A stretch of DNA of 37,911 bases from Chara braunii. Lineage: Eukaryota; Streptophyta; Charophyceae; Charales; Characeae. Within the stretch, counting starts at the first letter, position 1, and each line of letters starts with the position of its first letter. A program made the translations under genes and the position numbers. This document shows positions 1 to 9,060 of this stretch, in pieces. The notes below the pieces were generated by a model. The model was not told the DNA's origin, searched no databases, and saw only the letters and a list, made by a program, of their open reading frames with translations. The stretch lies in the NCBI GenBank assembly GCA_003427395.1, contig BFEA01000290.1, positions 1,840,235-1,878,145 of the forward strand. Reading direction: 5' to 3'.

Positions 1-715
1 AGAAGAAGAAGAAGAAGAAGAAGAAGAAGAAGAAGAAGAAGAAGAAGAAGAAGAAGAAGAAGAAGAAGAAGAATCTGACACCGAAGATGAAAAAAGGGAA
101 AAAATCCCTATGGCTATGGCTCTGCCTCAACGCGGAGGGAAATAGAGGAGCAGGAGGAGGAGGACAGGAAGAAGAAGAAGAAGAAGAAGAAGAAGAAGAA
201 GAAGAAGAAGAAGAAGAAGAAGAAGAATCTGGTGCAAGATGAAAAAACAAAAACAAATCGCTATGGCTCTGGCTCTGGCTCAACGGGGAGCGAGGCAGAG
301 GAGGGGGCGGAGGAGGAGGAGGAGAAGGAGAAGAAGAAGAGGACGAGGAGGAGGGAAAAAGATGAAGAAGAAGAGGACGAGGAGGAGAAACAAGAAGAAG
401 AGGAGGAGGAGGAAAAAAGATGATGAGGACGAGCACAAGGAGGACGAGATGAGGAGGAGGAGGAGGAGGAGACGAAGAAGAAGAAGAAGAAGAAGAAGAA
501 GAAGAAGAAGAAGAAGAAGAAGAAGAAGAAGAAGAAGAAGAAGAAGAGGAGGCAGAGGAGGAGGAGAGAAGACGAAGAAGCAGAAGAAGAGGAGGAGGAG
601 GAGAGGGTGGCGTAAAAGAAAACCACGAAAAAGAGGACGAAAAGAAGAAGAAGAAGAAGAAGAAGAAGAAGAAGAAGAAGAACATCAAGAAAAGAAAAAG
701 AAAAAAAGAAAAAAC
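1..715 (+). repeat. GAA/AAG polypurine microsatellite tract with an internal duplication
   Basis: The + strand is almost purely purine for about 700 bp. Long (GAA)n runs lie at 1-73, 174-225, 474-546 and 642-684, with GAG/GGA-rich variants between them. A non-repeat spacer reading GAATCTG...ATGGCTCTG...CTCAACG occurs twice (about 72-135 and 224-288), so the tract grew by duplicating repeat plus spacer. Open frames across it encode only Glu/Arg/Lys or Ser/Phe homopolymers and are not genes. Mirror-symmetric purine tracts of this kind can form triplex DNA; this is known behaviour of such sequences and was not tested here. Confidence 0.95.
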
Positions 716-1500
716 TAAACTGCCGGACCTACCTTCACGGCTATGGGGGGCGGTTGCAATGAAGCGGGCTGGCGGGGAGAAGCAGCTGCAGGGCTATGTC
801 GATGGTGGGCTGGAGATGGGGCGCTGACGCTGGTTATGTTGTCGCAGCACATGACGTCGAAGTGGATGCTGAATGGCGCAACGTCAATGTCGCGTGCTGC
901 TGCAGAGGACTGGGGCAGGCGGGGCGAAGGCAGGCGAAAGCAGGCCACAAGGAGATTTGAAAACGCGGCCGATTTCGGCCGGAGATCCGCAGATCTGCGG
1001 TCGAAATCGACCGCGTTTTCAAATTCGAAAACGGGGGCCTACCGTACCCCGTTCTCTTCAGAAAACGCGCAGCTGATCTCCACTGTCGATCTGCACCGAT
1101 CGGCAGCAGAGATTGGCCGTTAATTTTCTTAAGAAAACGGGGTCCGGTAGACCCCGGTTTTCTTCCAAAGTGGTGGCGGCGGCCTCCCAGAGGCTGGGTG
1201 GGGACGGGGACGCCTGAAAATCCCCAGTACCCCCCCCCAAACGCAGTGCGCTCGATTGAACCGGGGGCCTGCCGGTCTGGTGAACCGCCCGGTCCGACCA
1301 GCAGGCTCCCGGTTGGTCGAAGGTCCCCCGGTCCATCCGGGGAACAGCACTGGTGAAAAAGCTATTTTTTGAATTTTTTTCCTTACAGTTTCCTGATTCA
1401 TACATTCACACCGTGTGGCGCGCATGCAGGACTTGCGTGCACGTGATGCACCGCAAGTGTGGAATATAATAAATCCTAGATGCTGACATATGCTGACTTT
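716..1500. repeat. GC-rich intergenic repeat region with clustered imperfect palindromes
   Basis: No credible gene is visible. The stretch contains several imperfect palindromes: 956-1023 (about 68 bp with a perfect 14-bp centre CCGCAGATCTGCGG), 1261-1312, 1326-1343, and an inverted pair, 1027-1060 against 1129-1163, sharing a GAAAACGGGG...GGTAG core. The short open frames in both orientations are low complexity and show no domain. It is probably a decayed repeat family, and its class cannot be told from one copy. Confidence 0.6.
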
Positions 1501-1734
1501 TTTTTTTCAAATAAAGGTTGTGCAGGCTGAGGTATAGGCAGGCCCTACCCTGACGGCCAGTGCTTTAATCACACTCCCACGACACACCCAGGGCAGAGCG
1601 GGGCGTTCCAAGGCGGGAGACTCCCAATGGTACCCAGTCCCTCAGCAACCCTCCCCCTTCCCCAACTGTGTATGTTGTAAGCACAGCCAGCAGGACGCTC
1701 AACGGGCAAGACCCCCAATATAACGACATATGCT

Positions 1735-2310
1735 GACTTCTATTCCTCTTATGATATGTAGATTGTTTTTCCTCCGGGCACAGCACCCTAAAGGGGTCTA
1801 CTAGGCCCCTCTTTGTCATTAAGTTATGGAAAGGCAAGGCTTCTTCCCACACTGCTCCTTCCAAACCCCTTGCCCCCCCCAACATTCTGTCCGTTGCTGG
1901 TTCCTGTGCTGCATTCCAGTCTTCCCCTAATATCATGTGTCCGTCATTATCACACAATACCAGTATTCCTTCCATCATTTGCACTCAATGTACCGCCGTG
2001 TCCGGACTGTATAATGAAACTAGTCTATATTTCTCTAACTTCTCTTCATGCAACTGGAAGTTCAGATTCAAACGCCTTCCTTACCACTTGTCCTTTTCGT
2101 GACCTTGTACCGTGATACTCTTGGGTGCTCTGGAGTTTTTGTGCAAGAGGATGGCCGTACCTGACGAATGTGGCCTGCTTGCTGACATTTTCCTGTTTAT
2201 TTTCTGGCGCTCTTCGGACTCAGTCGTGCGTGTCTCTTGCAAGCATAAAATATCTGGCGTGTCTGCGTCATACCAGCCCACATATCTCATTATGGGCATC
2301 GCCACACCAC
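1735..2310 (-). pseudogene. LINE (L1-like) endonuclease fragment
   Basis: Two minus-strand open stretches read as pieces of an apurinic-type (APE, exonuclease-endonuclease-phosphatase fold) endonuclease from a non-LTR retrotransposon. The upstream piece (2081-2305) has DILCLQETR, the conserved catalytic-Glu motif. The downstream piece (about 1735-1984) has GEDWNAAQEPATDR, matching the GDWN-x-DR motif, followed by LVDPFRVLCPEEKQSTYH. The two are not in one continuous frame. No reverse transcriptase follows on the low-coordinate side. Similarity stops near a CATATG at about 1735, where unrelated sequence begins. This is a broken remnant; the family assignment rests on motifs only. Confidence 0.75.
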
Positions 2311-2409
2311 TCTCAAAATGTGTAAAATGAGAATGAACTTCGCGCTAGACCATGGCCAGATGCACCTACCCCATTTTTGTCTTTTTCACATTCTGAGAGT
2401 GGTGTGGCG
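2300..2409. repeat. Inverted repeat, 23-bp arms
   Basis: The arms at 2300-2322 (starting CGCCACACCACTCTCA) and 2387-2409 (ending GAGAGTGGTGTGGCG) are reverse complements with one mismatch, separated by 64 bp. The left arm lies at the 5' edge of the LINE endonuclease fragment. It may be a hairpin insertion or an inverted local duplication. Confidence 0.8.
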
Positions 2410-2796
2410 AGGCCCTATGTCGTTCCACTTTTCTGAATTGCTGAGAACTGTGGCCAGGCCGTTTATATGCCATGAGATAATCCTTAATTCCAGCTGCAGC
2501 ATCTGTCCGGCCTGCTGTACCCTCCTTTTTCTGATCTGCGCTCCCCCCCCTCTTTCCATTTAAAACTGTTTGTTTTGGGGGGCCTCCGTATTGGCTTGCT
2601 TGCTGAGAATGTTCAGGATCCGCCCATAGACAGGTCTATCAAAACCGTTGGATAAGCAGTTGTGCAGGATGAGAGTGGAGCGTGCGACTACTGCCTGTGT
2701 GGCGGATGCCTTGTGTGGTGTTGTGTGTGTGTGTGTGTGAGTTGAAGGACACTACAGCCATGCAGGGGTGGGGTGAATATCAAGACCATTGTACAC
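2410..2796. other. Intergenic sequence, no gene seen
   Basis: Nothing recognisable is seen except a short (GT)n tract near 2720-2740. Open frames are short and show no motif. Confidence 0.5.
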
Positions 2797-2875
2797 CGTG
2801 TCATGGCTGTAGTGGTTAAGAGACTCGGCTCTTGAGGCTGAGGGCGCCGGTTCGAATCCGTGCTTGCACGGAGGA
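2797..2875 (+). repeat. tRNA-like pol III promoter head (probable SINE)
   Basis: A box-A-like TGGCTGTAGTGG (2804-2815) is followed 34 bp later by a perfect box B, GGTTCGAATCC (2849-2859), the layout of an internal RNA polymerase III promoter. The acceptor and T stems do not pair fully, so this is not a functional tRNA gene. A tRNA-derived SINE 5' head or a tRNA pseudogene fits best. The SINE body and tail were not delimited. Confidence 0.55.
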
Positions 2876-2879
2876 GGTC

Positions 2880-3218
2880 CTATGGCTGATAATGTACAGA
2901 CTCTATCCTGGTTGCCCCTGCTACCATTTTCTTCTCCATGAACTGTGGGATCCACCAAAATATGTCACATGCCACCACCATGGTACGACTTCGAGCCACC
3001 CCCTCCGCTCCCACTTCCCCTCCCAAGAGCCCATATGGTATGGTCTCCACCACCTGCCAGGGCATCCAGATCAGGTCTCCCTTTAGCTCCACAGTGCTCT
3101 GTGATTTTATAAGAATCGATCTCAAGTCCAGAGAGTGAGTCTTGCCCCCCTTATCTTCCCATACCTCCTTTTCCTCTCTTGCCTCACCCAGTACATGCGC
3201 TCTTGTTGCCACCCTCAT
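2880..3218 (-). other. Unidentified open stretch, 112 codons
   Basis: A minus-strand frame stays open for 112 codons with fairly even composition, unlike the simple-repeat frames nearby. It lies on the same strand as, and on the 5' side of, the LINE endonuclease fragment, so it could be a remnant of that element's ORF1. I see no zinc knuckle or RNA-binding motif to support that. It may equally be a chance open frame. Confidence 0.2.
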
Positions 3219-3429
3219 GCCTGCTACCCCTTTTCCGGAACGTTTGCCTCATATATGATTCACCATAGCTGCCTTGAATGCCTTGCTTTTCGTTCCCTGC
3301 AAACGATCATCATCCCCACGGTGCTTAAGGGGGTAGACCTTAACTATCTTTTTCATTTCTTTTGAAATGAAAGGGGGTATCCCTTAACCTTATTGGATTC
3401 ATCCAAGTCCTTCAAGGCTTCAAGAGGAT

Positions 3430-3515
3430 TCAAATTTCGAACACATGACCTGTTTATTAACAGTTACTGAGTTACATGCATATATCGCTTAGCCACATGA
3501 GCTAGGACCTGCCAG
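3430..3515 (-). repeat. tRNA-like SINE head, minus strand
   Basis: Read on the minus strand, a box A of the form TAGCTCATGTGG (3493-3504) precedes a box B of the form TGTTCGAAATT (3433-3443). The D-arm-like start is good but the T arm is degenerate. The sequence continues toward lower coordinates into a body containing the repeated motif GGGGGTA-CCTTAAC (near 3330 and 3375). It is probably a decayed tRNA-derived SINE. Confidence 0.4.
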
Positions 3516-3867
3516 GTACATCCCAACCTTTTTTTCGTTTTCTTTTTTTTGTGGAAAATGTCCCTCCCGAGTCCCAACCTATATCTGTTATCTTAAGATT
3601 CTTAACTTATCTACTCTCATTCCTACTCTCTTGCACATGGAGCTGCAGTGGCCTTTCTTTCTTTTTTTTTTTTTTTTTTTTTCTGAAATGCAGTGGCCTT
3701 TCTTGTTGTCGTTGTCTGAAAGAAAGAATTTCAAAGAACCCTACAGGAAATGGTATGGTGAAGCATTTACAATGCAGTCATTGAACTCACACACACAAAA
3801 AAATAAGAAGAAAGAAAAAAGGACGAAACTTTTATGGTCTCGAACACCCTGTACGCTTGTTCAGTGG

Positions 3868-3985
3868 CTACAGTCGTCCCCCGAATACAACGTACGGTGA
3901 TTATAGCTGAATTTAGACTGAAAGACGCACCAAATTTAGCTATAATGACCGTACGGCGTACGTTGTATTCGGGGGAAGGCTGTAG
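3868..3985. mobile_element. 118-bp MITE-like inverted-repeat element
   Basis: The ends are near-perfect inverted repeats: CTACAG-CGTCCCCCGAATACAACG at 3868-3892 and its complement ending GGGGGAAGGCTGTAG at 3985. Pairing continues inward through GTACGGTGATTATAGCT/AGCTATAATGACCGTAC, leaving only about 20 bp of loop. It has no coding capacity. The terminal motif CCCCCGAA-A-AACG recurs at 24579 and 25406, so this belongs to a small family. I could not define a target duplication. Confidence 0.75.
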
Positions 3986-4029
3986 AACTGGAAATCTTTA
4001 AACATATAGGGGGGGGGGACAAGCTGTAT

Positions 4030-4300
4030 CTTTTGCTACCCTATTTTCTTCTCTCAATCTTGTATCTACCTTATCGGACTTATCCCAGTTACCTACCTAA
4101 TGGGTTACCTCTATTCCGGAGGGAACAGTTCCTCTATTCAGGAGTCAGCATTAAAATGTACCAACTATGCCTAAGCTATCCTAAGGTTATGGGTCTAGTC
4201 TCTGCTCTGTGTTGGGAGCAGCACCCAAGATCCTAACACCTGGCGCGGACTGGAAAGTGAGGTAGCGACACTTCCACAACCAGCCAGGAGGGACACGCCG
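4030..4300 (+). repeat. Dispersed repeat, diverged relative of the arms of the 7.5-8.7 kb inverted repeat
   Basis: The segment around 4205-4260 (GGGAGCAGCACCCAAG followed by CTAACACC and a G-GAGCTGGAA-like end) closely matches 7778-7822 and, inverted, 8318-8376. The preceding 150 bp shares a looser layout (CTACCT runs, a TCCTAAG motif). This is a diverged solo copy of the sequence that forms the inverted-repeat arms. A run of about 30 A residues follows at 4354-4385. Confidence 0.6.
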
Positions 4301-4355
4301 ACTTTCTCGGTCGGGTGTGAAACACCTTGTTCTTCTGTTCAATGGCTAAAACGTG

Positions 4356-4386
<31 letters not shown>

Positions 4387-4608
4387 GCTCTTTCTTGACT
4401 GAGGGTGGCGAGATCGGACAAGGCAGCATACTCAGCTGAATCTCTGGAAAAGAACAGTAACAACAGTTCTTTTTTTTTTCTGAACTCTTTTTGGGGAGAC
4501 AAATCTTTTACATACAGGAGGAGTCTTGCAGACCTAGACCAATTCTGCGGGTACCTAGTAATGACCATTGACCATGTTCATGTTGACATTTTGTTGCTGA
4601 TAATGCAG

Positions 4609-7434
4609 GTACAGAAGAGCAGCAATACAGCAGCCATTGTGCCTGAGCGGATGATGGCTGACGAGACCACTGTGCAGGCTGCCATTGAAGTCCTGAAAAC
4701 TGATCGCCCTGTTTTGGAGGTTGCAAGATTTGGGGTGCAGCCTCTCGTCCGGCTTGCAGATGACTCAGACCTCAGGCAAATGATACTCCAACAGGGATGT
4801 GTACACCTGTCTGTCCAGTTGCTGAACAGATCTTGGTTGGCAGCAGAGGAGGTGTTGACTCTATGGAAGAAACTGACAATGGACAGTGTGGCACAAACGG
4901 CGATGCTGGGCACATTCGAGTCAACACGCCAAAGAATGGAGCTGAGGGAGAGACGGACAAAGATTGCTGAGGAGGGATTCCAAGAGGTGCTGCTTCCCTT
5001 GATAAGGATGAAAGAGTGGATGGTTGACCGACTGTCGCTTGCTGTATTGGCCAATATTCTGGAGGAGAGCAATGCTCGGCACATTGTCAAAACGAGCCAA
5101 GGAGTCCTAGTGAGGGAGTTATGCAAGATGATCAACCTTCAGAGCTGTGCGCAGGATGCCGGGGTGCTGACGGGTGAGAATGTCGAAATCGGAAGGTGTG
5201 TGCTGTTTCTTGTGGGCATCGAGCATAGGGATCAGATCACGCTATCGGATGTGCTAGCTGCATTAGCAATACTAGCGCAAGATGATAAAGACGAGGCGAA
5301 GAACGAGCCGTTGCTGGCAATTGAAAAGCTTCTCGGCGAAATCCGAGGAGGCGAAGATGGCTTGATTGAATCCCTGAGGGAGGCTGTAAGGGATTCACAA
5401 TTCTTGGTGGTGGTGCTGTCTCTGTTGAGTGCTCGCCAATCCACGCGGGTGAACACTTCAGCACTGAAGATACTTTATGAGATGTCACATGACATGGATT
5501 GCATCGAGATGGGGGTCACCACTTATGGGTTCAACATAGTTAAGAGACTGCTGGAGATGATGGAATGGGAGGAATTCACCATGGGAGGTGTCTTTGAATT
5601 GAGCGCACAAGTGCTATCTAACTGGATTGCAAGAGGGGGCGCAACACTTCGTGCTGATCTGCTGAGATCGGGAGGCATCCCAAAACTTGTGCGGATGTTG
5701 AGAGAGTGTTGCTCCGAGGAAAAAGGCTTGTCCGAGCAAAGAGCAAGCGCCCGTGGGGACATTCTGCACATCTTTGCTAATTTGGCTGGTAGTGATGATG
5801 TATGCCGAGCCGCATTTTGCGGCATAGGAACGATTGAACTGCTAGTCAGAATTCTCCAGAACTCAGCAACGCTTTCTTCGGGCAGCTTTGCTGGGTTGAT
5901 GCAAAAGAGAATGGCCAATGAGGATAAGCAAAACCCCATCGACGACGACCCTCACGGCATAGTTCCTTTCATTCTTGCACAGCTTGTGCTGTTCCCGGGA
6001 TGCCGAAAGGATCTCCTGGCATGCCAAGGCCTACGAGCCATTGTCAACGCTCTCAGATCCCGCTTCAAGACCCTGATGTTCCGCGCAAATGCTGCAATGG
6101 CCTTGGAGACACTCGCAGCATTTGACGAAACTTCATGCAAGGTTGTTATATCGGAGATAGAACACCCCTACGTGATATCGATCTTGAAAGGGGATGTGTC
6201 ATTGAGTGCTCGAGCAGCAGCAGCAGGACTCTTGGCGGTAATGATGAGAAGAAGAGACGGCGGGGGCTTGCTGCGCAATGAGGCCATTGTTGCTCCACTT
6301 GTGGACTGGGTCCATCTGACAAAAGATCAAGGGGAACAGGAGCAGCTCAAGGTAATCGCCGCATTTAGGCGTGTTGTCATGGATACTCAGTGTTGGCTGC
6401 AGATTGTGAAAACCAAGGGGGGAGTGGATGCGGTTGTGATTTTCATAACCTGCCAAAGGGCATGCGCCCAATGCAAGGAGATCGCTCTTGGAGTCCTGAC
6501 AACGGCCATAAAAAAAACAAAAGCTTGGATGGACGAGTTCAAAGACAACAGACTGTGGGATGGGTTATGCGGCGTAAATGTCATCAACGTTTTACTCAGC
6601 ACTCTAGAACGGGGAGGAATCCTTGTCGGCGAGGAGGACAAGCCACCGGGCCCCACTGCTCAGCAGAAAGGCCATCATCGTCAGCCTAAGGACGAAAGCA
6701 GTTTGTATCGTAAGGTACCCATCGATTCTGATCTGATGCAAGATGTCGCAGAAGCACTGTTTTTGCTCGTGGACAGCAATGCGACGGCCGGCAGGCAAAT
6801 TCTGAAGGCAGGTGGGTGCAAGATTCTCATGAGGAGCTTGATGGGACGCCACCTGGCAGAAGGTGGTGAAGCAGATCCCTCTCTGCTTGCTCAGCAAACA
6901 ACTGCCTACAACGTCTTTGATCTATACATTTGCGGTCTACTGGGCAGGCTTATGGAATATGGAATTGAGGGTGTGAAGGCAGTTTCCGAGGTCGGGGGTG
7001 CATATGCTCTCGTGTGCGTGCTGGTCCACGAATACTCGCTCGAATGGATGCTCCAGTCAATGGTCAGCCTTAGACACATGGCCAGTGCCTCTGAGGAATT
7101 CAATCAACTGGCGGGTGACTGCGGTGCTGTTGATGCAATAACAAAAGCACTGAGAGTATCTGGGATAGGAGCAGCGGGTGATTGGGCGGACAAGACACCG
7201 CTCAGTACTGCCGGAGATGACCCAGGTACTGAGCCGGTGGTCGAGACAATATGTGCCATTCCCGCATTCTTGAAGGAGGGAATAAGTGCTCTGAGTGCTC
7301 TGGCCCAGCATCAGCAAAACAGGGGGAGAATCATTAGTAGTGGTGGGATTGACGTTCTCATAGATGCTGTCTTCAAAGGAATCGAGCAGGGAGATCGGGT
7401 ATTTGCCGAGGAGGCCATGGAAGCACTTTATCAG
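4609..7434 (+). CDS. ARM/HEAT alpha-solenoid repeat protein, first coding block (942 codons)
   Basis: This is the main host coding block. A frame stays open for over 1000 codons with balanced composition, unlike everything around it. The translated sequence consists of repeated amphipathic helix pairs with ARM-type landmarks, such as SGGIPKLVRMLRE, GTIELLVRILQN, QGLRAIVNALRS, ANAAMALETLAAF, SARAAAAGLLAVMMR and SSGGIDVLIDAVFKG. ARM/HEAT solenoids are protein-binding scaffolds; no catalytic motif, signal peptide or membrane segment is visible, so a cytosolic or nuclear adaptor role is inferred only. The acceptor TAATGCAG|G sets the block start at 4609. The second ATG of the pair at 4651/4654, giving MADETTVQAAIEVL, has A at -3 and G at +4 and is the likeliest start if no upstream coding exon exists. 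The block ends in phase 0 at donor CAG|GTGAGA (7434/7435). A charged, Gly/Pro-rich linker near 6630-6720 interrupts the repeats. Confidence 0.9.
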
Positions 7435-7487
7435 GTGAGAGACCGTGCTACAGCACACACACACACAGATGTATGTATGTATATATA

Positions 7488-8655
7488 TACCGTATTGACG
7501 ATATATATATATATACGTAATACATATAAGTATGTGAGACAGTGAGAGGCACAGTAACGGGGGGAGCTGATCAAAAGAAAGGTTTCAGTGTGATCTTCAT
7601 GCTTGTCTTCTGTATTTTTGTCTTTTTTTTTATATAACTAACCTATATTCTTCTCTCGATATATATCCCACTACCTACCTACCTACCTACATGCAGCTTA
7701 GCAATCCACTACAGGGTTTTTCGTGCCCAAGGCAGGNNATCTCTCCTAAGTTCAGAAGCCACATCTGCTCTGTGCGGGGAGCAGCACCCAAGCTTCTAAC
7801 ACCAGGTGCGAGCTGGAAGGCGCAAATGGTCGCTCCCAGCCAGCCAGCAGGCGCAAGCCAATTATCTCCGCTGGGGGCCCAAGCCAATTATCTCCGCTGG
7901 AGGTATTTTTGTCTTTCATTTCACAAAGCGCACTCTTTTAGTCCATAGATATGTGACAATAATAGATGTATATAATATTATATTATATACATCTATTATT
8001 GTCACATATCTATGGACTAAAAGAGTGCGCTTTGTGATACATCTATTATTGTCACATATCTATGGACTAAAAGAGTGCGCTTTGTGAAATGAAAGACAAA
8101 AATACCTCCAGATGTATATAATATTATATTANAGAGATGATATATCTCTAGGGGAGATATAATATAATATTATATACATCTATTATTGTCACATATCTAT
8201 GGACTAAAAGAGTGCGCTTTGTGAAATAAAAGACAAAAATACCTCCAGCGGAGATAATTGGCTTGGGCCCCCAGTGGAGATAATTGGCTTGCGCCTGCTG
8301 GCTGGCTGGGAAGCGACCATTTGCGCCTTCCAGCTCGCACCTGGTGTTAGAAGCTTGGGTGCTGCTCCCCGCACAAAGCAGATGTGGCTTCTGAACTTAG
8401 GAGAGATGTCCTGCCTTGGGCACGAAAAACCCTGTAGTGGATTGCTAAGCTGCATGTAGGTAGGTAGGTAGGTAGTGGGATATATATCGAGAGAAGAATA
8501 TAGGTTAGTTATATAAAAAAAAAGACAAAAATACAGAAGACAAGCATGAAGATCACACTGAAACCTTTCTTTTGATCAGCTCCCCCCGTTACTGTGCCTC
8601 TCACATACTTATATGTATTATGTATATTATGTATATATTTATCGTCAATACGGTA
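7488..8655. mobile_element. 1.17-kb long inverted-repeat (foldback-like) element
   Basis: The left arm (7488 to about 7970) and right arm (about 8170-8655) are near-identical reverse complements ending in TACCGTATTGACGAT (7488-7502) and its complement (8641-8655). The arms share ATCAAAAGAAAGGTTTCAG, a run of CTAC/GTAG tetranucleotides, GCAGCACCCAAGCTTC and a duplicated CCAATTATCTCCGCTGG. The central 200 bp holds extra copies of a block containing ATTATTGTCACATATC and AAAGAGTGCGCTTTGTG (about 7985, 8038 and 8175, plus an inverted one at 7924). No transposase is encoded. A non-autonomous foldback transposon fits; an assembly inversion artefact is possible because N bases occur at 7737-7738 and 8132. 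Confidence 0.8.
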
Positions 8656-8670
8656 GTCCCTCAAACCCAA

Positions 8671-9060
8671 GATACCGGTAGGTATTCCCGTGATCCTCGT
8701 GGGTGACTTCAATGCGGCTCCGGACCGCTGGTTGGATAGATGGAAAATTCCTAACCCCCTGCCCAATCTATGTCGAGAACGATGAGAGGCTAATTGCTGA
8801 ATTGTCAGAATCCCTTAATATTTCGATACCTTCCGGAGATAATTCCCCACCACCTGCCGTTTTACCTGTTTTCGTAAGAACAGTGTAAAAAGGGCGTCCA
8901 AATCCCGGATAGATCTTATACTTGCCTCAGAGGAGTTACAAGGGGCGCTTCAGATAGCTGAGATTTTCCCTCGCAGCCCCTACTTGGGCCTGATCACGCA
9001 ATGTGCGTGGCGATTTTCTCTTTCAGGAAAAAACCGGATCAGGGTAAAGGCTGTTACAAG
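8671..9060 (+). pseudogene. LINE endonuclease C-terminal remnant
   Basis: The translation gives GIPVILVGDFNAAPDRW (8681 onward), the GDFN-x-D motif of APE endonucleases. The frame then shifts to NDERLIAELSESLN, then to KSRIDLILASEELQGA (about 8894), and finally to the frame carrying PDHAMCVAIF (8989), where DH corresponds to the catalytic Asp-His pair of the fold. At least three frame changes are needed in 350 bp, so the endonuclease is dead. The N-terminal QET motif is not present upstream. Confidence 0.8.

Noticed and set aside
239-718. Arg/Lys/Glu-rich open frames in the first 0.7 kb, and the Ser/Phe frame on the other strand
   Set aside because: They are direct translations of the GAA/GAG simple repeat, with no domain, no codon structure and frames open on both strands.
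2797-2875. Functional tRNA gene
   Set aside because: Box B is perfect, but the T stem and acceptor stem do not pair fully and there is no pol III T-run terminator.
4405-4608. N-terminal extension of the ARM protein upstream of 4609
   Set aside because: It begins beside a poly(A) tract, has a Phe/Ser-rich low-quality sequence encoded by a T-run, and precedes a good splice acceptor. It is read as intron or UTR.
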